Shown: positions 27,655 through 36,761 of the stretch, piece after piece
Numbering within the stretch: position 1 is the first letter of the stretch
Layout of the letters: every line of letters starts with the position of its first letter
From: Marinomonas ushuaiensis DSM 15871
GTDB lineage: Bacteria > Pseudomonadota > Gammaproteobacteria > Pseudomonadales > Marinomonadaceae
Length of the DNA stretch: 64,000 nucleotides
Assembly (NCBI RefSeq): GCF_000521805.1
Contig: NZ_JAMB01000011.1
Span: 46,462-110,461, forward strand
Reading direction: 5' to 3'
Notes under the pieces: model-generated
Database searches by the model: none
Told to the model about the DNA's origin: nothing
What the model saw: the letters and a program-made list of their open reading frames with translations, nothing else
Made by a program: the position numbers and the translations under genes

Positions 27655-27692
27655 GTTTTGGTAATTCGAAAACGAACAAATTTTTTTAAAAT

Positions 27693-28571
27693 TCAACTAA
27701 ATGACAGTGCAACCGCGAGCATAATTGGTAAGGTTACAATACAAAGGAAGTTGCTGAAAAGTACCATTGACGCGACTTTTTCTGGCTCTAAATCAAAATG
27801 TTCCGCAAACATGTAGTTTAGTACAGCTGGTGGGAACATGGTGAATAACAACATCATTTGTAGATGTAGAGTAGATAAAGGGATAAATAGATAAATAAAC
27901 GTAAACGCGATAGCGCCAGTAAGAAGTGATAACCCAGTACATAATAATCCGGTTCTCATGCCACTCAAGCGCATATTGCACATCTGAGCGCCCAGAGACA
28001 CAAGCATAATAGGAATCGCCGCTTGTCCAAGCAAAGACGTCGCATTATATAATGGCTCCCAAATACCAACACCCATTAGGTTTAACGTTAATGCTGATGC
28101 TGCAGCTAAAAAGATGGGCATACGGATAATTTGTTTAAAAGGATTGCCCTTACTGATGATTGCCAACCCAATACTAAAGTGTAGACAAGACGATACGACA
28201 AACAACAACACAGCTGGTGCGATAGCTGTGTCACCAAACGAATAAGTAAACAGTGGAATGGCAAGATTACCAGCGTTACGAAACATCTGTGGTGGCGCCC
28301 ATACTTTGTATTTGAGTTTGAAAAAATAACAAATAGGAAACATGAGTAATGCTGGAATGAAAACAGCCAAAAGAGCGGCGCTTAATAAAGGGATTTGCCC
28401 AGCATCAAGTGGCATAATGACAAGAGAGGAAAACGTTAACGCAGGGACGAAAACGTCCATGTTAACTCGGTTAATTGGTCGAAAGTCGGGTTTGATCCAA
28501 AGTCCAACACATAAGCCTGCAAATGTTAATCCTAGTATTGGAAATAAAATACTGACAACTTGATTTAACAT
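27693..28571 (-). CDS. AEC (auxin efflux carrier) family permease
   Basis: 292 residues with about ten membrane helices. The family's repeated Asn/Pro-rich elements are visible (VFVPALTFSSL, APPQMFRNAGNLAIPLFTYSFGD, IPIMLVSLGAQM, FPPAVLNYMFAEHF). Bacterial members carry malate, malonate or other small carboxylates. Its position next to a carboxylate catabolic operon suggests a related substrate. No partner gene overlaps it; the TetR gene lies 115 bases upstream on the same strand and may be cotranscribed. Confidence 0.87.
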   Translation of the reverse strand: MLNQVVSILFPILGLTFAGLCVGLWIKPDFRPINRVNMDVFVPALTFSSLVIMPLDAGQIPLLSAALLAVFIPALLMFPICYFFKLKYKVWAPPQMFRNAGNLAIPLFTYSFGDTAIAPAVLLFVVSSCLHFSIGLAIISKGNPFKQIIRMPIFLAAASALTLNLMGVGIWEPLYNATSLLGQAAIPIMLVSLGAQMCNMRLSGMRTGLLCTGLSLLTGAIAFTFIYLFIPLSTLHLQMMLLFTMFPPAVLNYMFAEHFDLEPEKVASMVLFSNFLCIVTLPIMLAVALSFS

Positions 28572-28686
28572 TTTTCCCCTTAAATTATTAACGACTTAGT
28601 TTTTTCATTAATGTAATTAACCGTATTATCCTTTGACCGATCATAATTTGATAGTCATAAGTCTTAGTGTGAAAAAATACGATAGG

Positions 28687-29232
28687 TCACACAAATTTCT
28701 CAAGCACACTGATGCCCTTTCTCGCTGTGCTAGTGTCATTTTCTACATACGCTGACGTAATGACGCCTTCTTTTATGATGCAAATCGCATCGAGTAAAAG
28801 AGGGCTCTTGTTGATCATTGACCGAGCAATTACTTGTCTTACTTGATGTTTATGTTTTCTACAAAAGATAGAAATACGATGGTTTGAACCGCTAAATTCG
28901 GCGGTACTGTTAATGAAAAAACAACCATGAAAATCCCCAAGCGTGGGCTCAGAATTCAAAAACCAACTCTCCAGTGCAATGAATAAACAGTTCACTAACT
29001 CTTTATTTGAGTTAACGCCTTCCAGCTTTTCTTCTATCCAACTAATAAAATGGTTATGTCTCTGCTCAAGCACCGCCATGATCAAGGCTTCTTTGCTTTC
29101 GAAGTGATTGTATAGGGTCTTTTTCGCAATGCCAGAGACGTTTAAAATTTCATTGATGCCAATGGAATTAATGCCATTTTTATAAAAAAGCATGGAAGCG
29201 ATATCAATGAGTTGCTGTCGTTTTTTATTCAT
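28687..29232 (-). CDS. TetR-family transcriptional regulator
   Basis: About 181 residues from the ATG at 29230-29232, which has GAGG 5 bases upstream. The DNA-binding head (MLFYKNGINSIGINEILNVSGIAKKTLYNHFESKEALI) is a standard TetR helix-turn-helix. The C-terminal ligand pocket is of the AcrR/YxaF type (FHGCFFINSTAEF). A 16-base palindrome 34 bases upstream is its probable autoregulatory site. Likely targets are itself and perhaps the AEC gene downstream; no efflux pump is adjacent. Confidence 0.88.
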   Translation of the reverse strand: MNKKRQQLIDIASMLFYKNGINSIGINEILNVSGIAKKTLYNHFESKEALIMAVLEQRHNHFISWIEEKLEGVNSNKELVNCLFIALESWFLNSEPTLGDFHGCFFINSTAEFSGSNHRISIFCRKHKHQVRQVIARSMINKSPLLLDAICIIKEGVITSAYVENDTSTARKGISVLEKFV

Positions 29233-29265
29233 ATACACCTCTATTTATTTGTATGTTGGCAGAAG

Positions 29266-29281
29266 TAGACAATTTTGTCTA
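29266..29281. promoter_or_regulatory. TetR-type operator palindrome
   Basis: TAGACAA-TT-TTGTCTA has perfect 7-base arms. It lies 34 bases before the tetR start, in typical size and position for a TetR-family operator. Confidence 0.7.
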
Positions 29282-29621
29282 TTGTTTTTAAAGAGACATA
29301 TATATCTATTTCATTGAGGTGTGAAATAGGACAAAAATGGCTTACAAATAATCGTGTGAAACTTCATCGATATCTTACTTCGGGACAATCTTGTTTAAAC
29401 GCACAGACTCCATGTTTGCCTCTCTTTGTGTTTAGGGGTTATCTATACGTCAAATGACGTACCTCTCTAGGGTGTTTCGCGCATACCTTTGCCGCCGTAA
29501 TTTTTGAATACTGAAGTGACTGATAGGAAGCTTTGGGAATCACTTTTCTTAAAGCGTCTTGTTTCAACGTTTCTTATTACAACGTAAAACTCATTCAAAA
29601 TCACAATAGGACGGCTTAAAA
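29282..29621. other. intergenic region upstream of urtA
   Basis: The gap between tetR and urtA is 389 bases. It holds the TetR palindrome and a second, unrelated palindrome at 29446-29461. I looked for a sigma-54 promoter (GG-N10-GC) near urtA and found no convincing one. A 60-codon open frame at 29275-29457 lacks a ribosome site and family resemblance and is not called. Confidence 0.5.
29446..29461. promoter_or_regulatory. palindrome upstream of the urea operon
   Basis: TACGTCA-AA-TGACGTA has perfect 7-base arms and lies 161 bases before the urtA start. It is a candidate activator site, possibly for the LuxR-type response regulator at the end of the urea locus; the cognate protein is not known. 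Confidence 0.5.
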
Positions 29622-30905
29622 ATGAAAATCAAAACGCTTGTATCTGCGATTGCGCTTTCTGGTGCAACGCTTATCGCGCTTCCTTCAATGGCAGCGGACA
29701 CGATCAAAGTTGGTGTATTGCATTCTTTGTCCGGCACCATGGCGATTTCTGAAACGACTCTAAAAGACACTGTTCTTATGATGGTGGAAGAGCAAAATAA
29801 AAAAGGTGGCTTGCTAGGTAAAAAACTAGAAGCGGTTGTGGTTGACCCTGCGTCAAACTGGCCTTTGTTTGCTGAGAAAGGTCGTGAGCTTTTAACTCAA
29901 GAAAAAGTAGACGTTATTTTTGGTAGCTGGACATCGGTTTCTCGTAAGTCTGTTTTGCCTGTATTGGAAGAGTTAAACGGTTTGATGTTCTACCCGGTTC
30001 AGTATGAAGGTGAAGAATCGTCTAAAAATGTTTTCTACACAGGCGCAGCGCCAAACCAGCAAGCGATTCCTGCAGTTGATTATTTGATGAATGATTTGGG
30101 TGTTGAACGTTTCGTTCTTGCGGGAACAGATTATGTTTACCCACGTACTACGAATAAAATTCTTGAAGCTTACCTAAAAGCGAAAGGCGTTGCAGCGCAA
30201 GACATCATGATCAATTACACACCATTCGGTCATTCTGATTGGCAGTCTATTGTTTCTGATGTGAAAAAATTCGGTGGCGAAGGTAAGAAAACCGCGGTTG
30301 TTTCTACTATCAATGGTGACGCCAATGTTCCTTTCTACAAAGAATTGGGTAACCAAGGTATTTCAGCAGAAGACATTCCAGTAGTGGCCTTTTCTGTTGG
30401 TGAAGAAGAATTATCTGGTCTAGATACAACGCCTCTTGTTGGTCACTTGGCGGCATGGAACTACTTCCAAAGCGTAGAGAGTGATGCGAATGATGAGTTC
30501 ATTACTCAGTGGAAAGCCTTCACAAAAGATTCTAATCGCGTCACCAATGATCCAATGGAAGCGACTTACATCGGTTTCAAAATGTGGGCAAATGCAGTTA
30601 CAGATGCTGGTACTACGGATGTTGATGCGGTTGAACAAGCAATGATTGGTCAAGAAACGGAAAACCTAACAGGCGGTATTGCGGTGATGAACAAAAACCA
30701 TCACTTGAGCAAACCTGTTCTGATTGGCGAAATCCAAGATGATGGTCAGTTTGAAGTGGTTTGGGAAACAGACGGCGTAGTGGCTGGTGATGCTTGGTCT
30801 GATTTCTTGCCAGGTTCTAAAGACTTAATCTCTGATTGGACAGCACCTATCAAGTGCGGTAACTACAACACGAAAACAAAAGCGTGTTCTGGTCAGAATT
30901 ATTAA
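29622..30905 (+). CDS. urtA: urea ABC transporter substrate-binding protein
   Basis: 427 residues. The signal peptide ends after residue 24 (PSMAADTIKVG). The mature protein matches UrtA: VGVLHSLSGTMAISETTLKD, IFGSWTSVSRKSVLPVLE, NGLMFYPVQYEGEESS. It binds urea in the periplasm with high affinity for import by UrtBCDE. It begins the urea locus; ribosome site AGGACGG. A terminator-like hairpin follows the gene, 130 bases before urtB. Confidence 0.95.
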   Translation: MKIKTLVSAIALSGATLIALPSMAADTIKVGVLHSLSGTMAISETTLKDTVLMMVEEQNKKGGLLGKKLEAVVVDPASNWPLFAEKGRELLTQEKVDVIFGSWTSVSRKSVLPVLEELNGLMFYPVQYEGEESSKNVFYTGAAPNQQAIPAVDYLMNDLGVERFVLAGTDYVYPRTTNKILEAYLKAKGVAAQDIMINYTPFGHSDWQSIVSDVKKFGGEGKKTAVVSTINGDANVPFYKELGNQGISAEDIPVVAFSVGEEELSGLDTTPLVGHLAAWNYFQSVESDANDEFITQWKAFTKDSNRVTNDPMEATYIGFKMWANAVTDAGTTDVDAVEQAMIGQETENLTGGIAVMNKNHHLSKPVLIGEIQDDGQFEVVWETDGVVAGDAWSDFLPGSKDLISDWTAPIKCGNYNTKTKACSGQNY

Positions 30906-30931
30906 TTTGATTCTTTCCCCGAGTTGATATC

Positions 30932-30965
30932 GGCTCTCTGTCTATTTTAGTCAGAGAGCCTTTTT
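30932..30965 (+). terminator. stem-loop between urtA and urtB (attenuator)
   Basis: 9-bp stem GGCTCTCTG/CAGAGAGCC (30932-30940, 30952-30960), 11-base loop, five T residues. It should give partial termination and high UrtA relative to the membrane parts. Confidence 0.85.
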
Positions 30966-31089
30966 AACTTGATCTGATTTTTTAAAGACTACTTATTTTA
31001 ACGCAATTTTTTAACGTTATTTTTTACAACACGTTTAAAGAACACGGTGATCTTAGCGTTCTTTGCAATACACCTTTCAATATTGGAGT

Positions 31090-32697
31090 ATGACCTTGAG
31101 ACATTTAATTGCACTGTGCTGCTGTCTTTTTGGGCTCTTATCCTTTTCAGTACAAGCCGCTGAATCTAGCCAACAAGATCCTTTTCTCACTGAGCTTGCT
31201 GGCGCAAAATTTAAAGACATGGTGCCTATTTTAGATCAGCTTGCCGAGATCCAAGGTGAAGCGATACTGCCACTTTTTCATACCTTATTAGGTGGCGATC
31301 TTTATTATATAAAAGCCGATAAATCCTTAGTCGGCCAATTTGATGAACAAGGCGCCACCGTTTATAAAGACGTTTTTAACCAGACCCTTGTGCCAAATTT
31401 AAGTAAACGAGATGTGAAAAAAATTCGCGTGAATAATACCTTACGTGGCTATTTACGAAATGCGATTGCACAAATTCAACTGACAGCGAAGTCACCTAAA
31501 GTACGTGAGTCCGCCGTTCGAGAGCTGTTATCAAAATTGGATGCAGACACAGTAGCTCTGATCGAATCCTTGTATGCGAAAGAAACCAATAACAAGGTAA
31601 AGGAAGCAATGGGCTTGGCTTTGTCTATGCATACCGCGTCTTCTACTGAATTAACACTGCCTAATCGATTGGTTGCTATTGAACGTTTGTCTTCCAGTCT
31701 AGAAGGTGACGCTCGTAATCTTTTAACCACGTTAACGAAAGACGAAAATCCTGCCATTGTAAAAGCGGCGACTAGCGCCTTAGAGAAAATAGCCCAACGG
31801 GCCAATCGTTTTGCGTTTATTGATCAACTCTTTTTTGGCTTAAGTCTAGGTTCTGTGCTTTTGCTGGCATCGATTGGTTTGGCGATTACCTTTGGTGTGA
31901 TGGGTGTTATAAATATGGCGCACGGTGAAATGATCATGCTGGGCGCTTACACGACTTATGTGGTTCAGCTGATGATGCCGAATTACATTGATTATTCTAT
32001 TTGGGTAGCGATTCCTGCCGCGTTCTTAGTCTCTGGTTTGATGGGTATTTTGATTGAGCGCTTGGTCATTCGTCATTTGCATGGCCGTCCATTGGAAACC
32101 TTATTAGCGACTTTTGGTATCAGTTTGATCTTGCAGCAACTGGTACGTTCCATTTTCTCGCCATTGAATCGTCAAGTGTCGACGCCAAGTTGGATGAGCG
32201 GTTCATGGGAAATTAACCCTGTGTTGTCTCTGACATTGAATCGTCTGTATATATTGGCATTTGCCTTGTTGGTGTTTTTTGCTTTAGTCATCGTATTGAG
32301 AAAAACCTCGTTAGGATTGAATGTTCGAGCTGTCTCACAAAACCGCAACATGGCAAAAGCCATGGGAGTAAAAACCCATTGGGTCGACGCCATGACTTTT
32401 GGTCTTGGATCGGGTATCGCAGGGATTGCAGGCGTGGCCTTGAGCCAATTAACCAACGTGGGACCAAATTTGGGCCAAGCCTATATTATTGATTCGTTTA
32501 TGGTCGTGGTGTTTGGTGGCGTAGGGAATTTATTAGGCACCTTAGTGGCAGCGTTCTCTTTAGGGATTGCGACCAAGTTTTTGGAGCCGACAACGGGTGC
32601 GGTATTGGCGGCGATTATCGTCTTAGTGTTTATTATTCTCTTTATACAAAAACGTCCTAAAGGACTCTTTCCACAAAAAGGGAGGGCGGCAGAATGA
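31090..32697 (+). CDS. urtB: urea ABC transporter permease
   Basis: About 535 residues. UrtB has an N-terminal signal sequence and a roughly 220-residue periplasmic helical region, here with repeat-like helices (ESAVRELLSKLDADTVALI and similar), followed by a LivH-type permease from about residue 245 (FGVMGVINMAHGEMIMLGAYTTY). Start choice: TTGGAG at 31083-31088 is only 1 base from the ATG at 31090 but 7 bases from the in-frame TTG at 31096, which would give a neat signal peptide (RHLIALCCCLFGLL). TTG 31096 may be the true start. The stop overlaps urtC by 4 bases. Confidence 0.93.
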   Translation: MTLRHLIALCCCLFGLLSFSVQAAESSQQDPFLTELAGAKFKDMVPILDQLAEIQGEAILPLFHTLLGGDLYYIKADKSLVGQFDEQGATVYKDVFNQTLVPNLSKRDVKKIRVNNTLRGYLRNAIAQIQLTAKSPKVRESAVRELLSKLDADTVALIESLYAKETNNKVKEAMGLALSMHTASSTELTLPNRLVAIERLSSSLEGDARNLLTTLTKDENPAIVKAATSALEKIAQRANRFAFIDQLFFGLSLGSVLLLASIGLAITFGVMGVINMAHGEMIMLGAYTTYVVQLMMPNYIDYSIWVAIPAAFLVSGLMGILIERLVIRHLHGRPLETLLATFGISLILQQLVRSIFSPLNRQVSTPSWMSGSWEINPVLSLTLNRLYILAFALLVFFALVIVLRKTSLGLNVRAVSQNRNMAKAMGVKTHWVDAMTFGLGSGIAGIAGVALSQLTNVGPNLGQAYIIDSFMVVVFGGVGNLLGTLVAAFSLGIATKFLEPTTGAVLAAIIVLVFIILFIQKRPKGLFPQKGRAAE

Positions 32698-33857
32698 CAC
32701 GTCTTACAGAATGGTTTTCCGCTGGGCGCTCATCTGGCAAACACACATTGCCATTTGTGGTGATACTTTTGGTGGTTTCTTTGTTGGCGTCTGGGGCGAA
32801 TCTGCTTTTACCTGAAGATTCCGCGCTGTATGTGAGTACTTATACTATTACCTTGTTAGGCAAATATTTGTGCTACGCCATGCTCGCTTTGGCGGTCGAT
32901 ATTATTTGGGGCTATTGCGGAATTTTAAGTTTAGGTCACGGGGCATTTTTCGCGTTAGGCGGTTATGCCATGGGCATGTATTTGATGCGTCAAATCGGTG
33001 ATCGTGGTGTCTATGGCGATCCATTATTGCCTGACTTTATGGTGTTTTTGGATTGGAAAGAATTGCCTTGGTTTTGGCTCGGTATGGACAATTTTGGGTT
33101 CGCCATGTTGATGGCAGTGGTGGTGCCTGGTTTGCTGGCTTTTGTGTTTGGTTGGTTGGCATTTCGTTCCCGTGTGACGGGCGTATATTTGTCCATTATG
33201 ACGCAAGCTTTGACCTACGCTTTGTTGTTGGCTTTCTTCCGTAACGAAATGGGCTTTGGCGGTAACAATGGATTAACTGATTTTAAAGAGATTCTTGGTT
33301 TTGATTTGCAGGCCGATTCCACCCGTGTCAGCTTGTTTATGATTACGGCGTTTTTGCTCGCGGTATTGTTTGTGGTGAGTCAGCGTATTTTATCTTCTCG
33401 CTTTGGCAAGGTGGTGTTGGCGATTCGTGATGCTGAAGCGCGTTCGCGTTTTATTGGCTACCGCACAGATCGTTATAAAGTTTGGTTGTTTGTCTATTCG
33501 GCTGTCATTGCCGGTATTGCGGGTGCTTTGTATGTACCACAAGTAGGGATTATAAACCCCGGTGAATTCTCGCCGATTAACTCCATTGAGATGGTGATTT
33601 GGGTTGCCGTTGGTGGACGCGGTACATTAATTGGCGCGGTGATTGGTGCGATTTTAGTGAACTACGCGAAAACGCGATTTACCGCGATTTTACCTGATGC
33701 TTGGCTATTTGCTTTGGGCGCTATGTTTGTCTTGGTGACCTTATATTTGCCAAAAGGCTTGATGGGGTTATACGCACAAATGATGGCAAAACGTCGTCCT
33801 CGTATTTTAGAGGAATCAGCCGTCAAAGAATCAGCGACAAAGGAGTCTGAAGTATGA
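32694..33857 (+). CDS. urtC: urea ABC transporter permease
   Basis: 387 residues, LivM-type permease of the branched-chain amino acid/urea family with about nine membrane helices. GYCGILSLGHGAFFALGGYAMGMYLM and VTGVYLSIMTQALTYALLLAFFRNEMGFGGNNGLTDF are UrtC signatures. Start and stop both overlap the neighbouring genes by the 4-base ATGA, indicating tight translational coupling. It pairs with UrtB to form the inner-membrane channel. Confidence 0.95.
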   Translation: MTRLTEWFSAGRSSGKHTLPFVVILLVVSLLASGANLLLPEDSALYVSTYTITLLGKYLCYAMLALAVDIIWGYCGILSLGHGAFFALGGYAMGMYLMRQIGDRGVYGDPLLPDFMVFLDWKELPWFWLGMDNFGFAMLMAVVVPGLLAFVFGWLAFRSRVTGVYLSIMTQALTYALLLAFFRNEMGFGGNNGLTDFKEILGFDLQADSTRVSLFMITAFLLAVLFVVSQRILSSRFGKVVLAIRDAEARSRFIGYRTDRYKVWLFVYSAVIAGIAGALYVPQVGIINPGEFSPINSIEMVIWVAVGGRGTLIGAVIGAILVNYAKTRFTAILPDAWLFALGAMFVLVTLYLPKGLMGLYAQMMAKRRPRILEESAVKESATKESEV

Positions 33858-34744
33858 GTGCCATTGAAAATACGGTAGAAAACTTACGTGAGACATTTCG
33901 TCGTGATCAGGTTTGGCCTTTTCTTGCGCCCACTCAAACTAAGGTGAACGTAGACAATCAAATGATCTTATACGTGGAAGGTTTGAATCTCAGCTTTGAT
34001 GGTTTTAAAGCGCTGAATAATTTAAATCTGTATGTGAATGACGGTGAATTACGCTGTTTGATCGGCGCTAACGGCGCAGGTAAAACCACCTTAATGGATG
34101 TGATCACTGGTAAAACGCAATGTGATTCAGGGACCGTTTTCTTCGGTCAAAATCATAATTTATTAAACAAAGACGAGGCCGAAATTGCGCAGCTTGGGAT
34201 TGGTCGTAAATTCCAAAAGCCAACGGTATTTGAAGAACAAACGGTGTTTGATAACTTGGAACTGTCTCTAAAAACCGACAAAGGTGTATTGCCGACTTTA
34301 TTTTCACGTTTAACGCCAACGCAGATTGATCGGATAGATGAAGTTTTGAAGATCATTGGTTTGGCGAAACATCGCTTTATGTTAGCGGGGGCCTTGTCTC
34401 ATGGTCAAAAACAATGGCTGGAAATCGGCATGTTATTGGCGGCGGATCCACGTTTGTTATTAATCGATGAACCTGTCGCTGGTATGACGCCACAAGAAAC
34501 CGAAAAAACTGCTGAATTGCTCACGTCATTAGCGGGTGAAAGGACGGTTATTGTTGTGGAGCATGATATGGAGTTTGTTCGCAGTATTGCGCGAACCGTG
34601 ACCGTATTGCATCAAGGTTCTGTCTTGGCGGAAGGGACAATGGATCAAATTCAAAGTAACAAAGATGTGATTGAAGTTTACCTTGGAGAAGAAGCAGGAG
34701 AAAGTGAAGTTGGAGAAGACGCTGTGGAAGGGGAAAACGCATGA
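33854..34744 (+). CDS. urtD: urea ABC transporter ATPase
   Basis: 296 residues, LivG-type ATPase. Walker A is GANGAGKTTLMDVITGKT. The signature region is LSHGQKQWLEIGMLL, with His for the usual Gly-Gly as is normal in UrtD. Walker B is LLLIDEPVAGMTPQE, and the switch is VEHDMEFV. The N-terminal extension of about 35 residues before the first strand is somewhat long, and the C-terminal tail is very acidic (EEAGESEVGEDAVEGE). Overlaps both neighbours by 4 bases. Confidence 0.95.
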   Translation: MSAIENTVENLRETFRRDQVWPFLAPTQTKVNVDNQMILYVEGLNLSFDGFKALNNLNLYVNDGELRCLIGANGAGKTTLMDVITGKTQCDSGTVFFGQNHNLLNKDEAEIAQLGIGRKFQKPTVFEEQTVFDNLELSLKTDKGVLPTLFSRLTPTQIDRIDEVLKIIGLAKHRFMLAGALSHGQKQWLEIGMLLAADPRLLLIDEPVAGMTPQETEKTAELLTSLAGERTVIVVEHDMEFVRSIARTVTVLHQGSVLAEGTMDQIQSNKDVIEVYLGEEAGESEVGEDAVEGENA

Positions 34745-35448
34745 TTTCAATTAACAAAGTGGATCAACTTTACGGCGGTACCCAGATCCTTTGGGAATTG
34801 GATTTAGACATTGTGCCCGGATCGATCACCTGCATCATGGGTCGTAATGGTGTGGGGAAAACCACCTTACTGAAAGCCATCATGGGATTGTTGCCCATTA
34901 AAAGCGGAGAAATCACCATGGATGGGCAAGCGCTTAATAAACAAAGTGCTGAGAAACGTGCCTATTCTGGTATCGGTTATGTGCCTCAGGGTCGTGATAT
35001 TTTCCCTATGCTTACTGTAGAAGAGAATCTGCGTATTGGTTTGCCTGTTCGTAGTAAGCGAACCACCGATTCCCCAAAAGACATTCCAGAGAAAATTTTC
35101 GAATTGTTCCCTGTATTGAAAGACATGTTGCATCGACGAGGTGGTGATTTGTCTGGTGGTCAGCAGCAGCAACTCGCCATTGGTCGAGCTTTAGTATTAG
35201 AACCTAAAGTGTTGATTTTAGACGAGCCAAATGAAGGTATTCAGCCGAACATTGTTAAGCAAATTGGTGACGTGATTCTTAAATTAAATAAAGAAGAAGG
35301 GTTGACGGTTATCTTGGTCGAGCAAAAACTGGGCTTTGCTCGTCGAGTTGGAAAAGAGTTTCGATTAATGGAAAAAGGCCGTGTTGTGGCATCTGATAAA
35401 ATGGAAAACCTTGATGATAGCTTGATTAAACAGTACTTAGCAGTATAG
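34741..35448 (+). CDS. urtE: urea ABC transporter ATPase
   Basis: 235 residues, LivF-type ATPase. Walker A is GRNGVGKTTLLKAIMG, the signature is LSGGQQQQLAIGRALV, Walker B is VLILDEPNEGIQP, and the switch region is LVEQKL. It pairs with UrtD. Last gene of the urtBCDE block; the urease accessory gene ureD starts 35 bases later, so import and hydrolysis genes are probably on one transcript. Confidence 0.95.
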   Translation: MISINKVDQLYGGTQILWELDLDIVPGSITCIMGRNGVGKTTLLKAIMGLLPIKSGEITMDGQALNKQSAEKRAYSGIGYVPQGRDIFPMLTVEENLRIGLPVRSKRTTDSPKDIPEKIFELFPVLKDMLHRRGGDLSGGQQQQLAIGRALVLEPKVLILDEPNEGIQPNIVKQIGDVILKLNKEEGLTVILVEQKLGFARRVGKEFRLMEKGRVVASDKMENLDDSLIKQYLAV

Positions 35449-35483
35449 CTTTAAGGTTCTTTTGACATGTTTTTAGGAAGTAA

Positions 35484-36371
35484 ATGAAAACACAAAACCT
35501 AGCCTTACAAGAAGAAATAAAGGCAGACGAATCGTCTTATTGGCATGCTTTCCTTACATTAGGATTCAGTAAAACCGTTCGTGGAACGGTATTGAAAACC
35601 TGCGATCACAAAGGGCCTTTGTATGTCCAAAAGCCCTTTTATCCAGAAGGTGCAGAGACAGCGCATGTGTATTTGTTACATCCGCCAGGTGGTTTAGTCT
35701 CTGGTGATCAATTAATCATTACCGCCAATTTGGCTGAAAATACTCATGTTCTAATTACCACTCCAGGGGCTGGCCGAGTCTACCGAGCCCGAAAAGATAA
35801 AACCTTACAACATCAAATAACGCAATTAAATGTGGCTAAAAATAGTCTGATGGAATGGCTTCCACAGGAAACCATTCTTTATCCTAATGCTCACACTCGC
35901 CTCGAAAACTGTATCGAGCTGGCTGATGACGCTAAATTTATTGGCTGGGAAATAACGTGTTTTGGATTGCCTGCCAACAAAGAAAGTTTTGGAGAAGGCC
36001 ATGCAGAGCAAGGTTTTCAGATTCGTCAAAATGGTCGTTTAAAAGTTCGTGAACGTTTGGTTATTGATGATAACAGTCATTCTATTTTTCACGCCAAAGC
36101 CGGTTTGGATGGTCAGCCGATTAATGGCTTGATGATTGCTGGACCATTTGATCTGAATAGTCATCAGGATGAGTTAATTGACACACTCCGCCAGCATTGT
36201 AGTGACCATTCTTCTTTAAGTGGTGTGAGTTTAGTGGATGAATACATTGTGGTGCGAAGTGTGCATGATGATTCAGAACAAATGAAACAGTTATTTATCC
36301 AGTGTTGGCGTGATATTCGTCCAGCATTAATGAACAAAAATGCCTGTGTTCCCAGAATTTGGGCAACCTAG
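35484..36371 (+). CDS. ureD: urease accessory protein UreD
   Basis: 295 residues. UreD with UreF and UreG forms the complex that delivers nickel to apo-urease. Family hallmarks: THVLITTPGAGRVYRARKDKTLQHQ, and LPQETILYPNAHTRLENCIELADDAKFIGWEI. Its first gene position, before ureA, is usual in gammaproteobacteria. Ribosome site TAGGAAG. Nothing abnormal. Confidence 0.95.
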   Translation: MKTQNLALQEEIKADESSYWHAFLTLGFSKTVRGTVLKTCDHKGPLYVQKPFYPEGAETAHVYLLHPPGGLVSGDQLIITANLAENTHVLITTPGAGRVYRARKDKTLQHQITQLNVAKNSLMEWLPQETILYPNAHTRLENCIELADDAKFIGWEITCFGLPANKESFGEGHAEQGFQIRQNGRLKVRERLVIDDNSHSIFHAKAGLDGQPINGLMIAGPFDLNSHQDELIDTLRQHCSDHSSLSGVSLVDEYIVVRSVHDDSEQMKQLFIQCWRDIRPALMNKNACVPRIWAT

Positions 36372-36421
36372 CTCGGTTTTAAAACGTAATCTTTAAAAAA
36401 CGATTTTTAAAAGGTAAGAAT

Positions 36422-36724
36422 ATGGAATTGCTTCCAAGAGAAAAAGACAAGTTATTGGTATTTACGGCAGCGTTGTTAGCAGAGCGTCGATTAAATCGTG
36501 GTCTTAAATTGAATTACCCTGAAGCCATGGCGTTTATCACGATGGAAATTATTGAAGGTGCTCGTGACGGCAAAACCGTGGCGGAATTGATGAGCTACGG
36601 CAAAACTTTGTTGAGTGCAGACCAAGTAATGGACGGCGTTGTGGATTTGATTCATGAAGTGCAAGTCGAAGCGACGTTTCCAGACGGCACTAAGTTGGTG
36701 ACAGTTCATAATCCGATCAACTAA
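36422..36724 (+). CDS. ureA: urease gamma subunit
   Basis: 100 residues, the standard length. [50 protein letters not shown] and [21 protein letters not shown] are near-invariant for UreA. It is a structural subunit of the cytosolic (UreABC)3 enzyme that hydrolyses urea to ammonia and carbamate. Confidence 0.97.
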   Translation: MELLPREKDKLLVFTAALLAERRLNRGLKLNYPEAMAFITMEIIEGARDGKTVAELMSYGKTLLSADQVMDGVVDLIHEVQVEATFPDGTKLVTVHNPIN

Positions 36725-36761
36725 TTCCTTTTTCATTTATCCTGAGGGAAGGAGAAACATC

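Noticed and set aside
29275..29457. 60-codon open frame upstream of urtA
   Set aside because: No ribosome site, no family resemblance, and it begins inside the TetR palindrome; better seen as regulatory DNA.
29460..29621. Possible sigma-54 promoter for urtA
   Set aside because: The closest match (CGCGCATACCTTTGCC) lacks the invariant GG at the right distance from GC.
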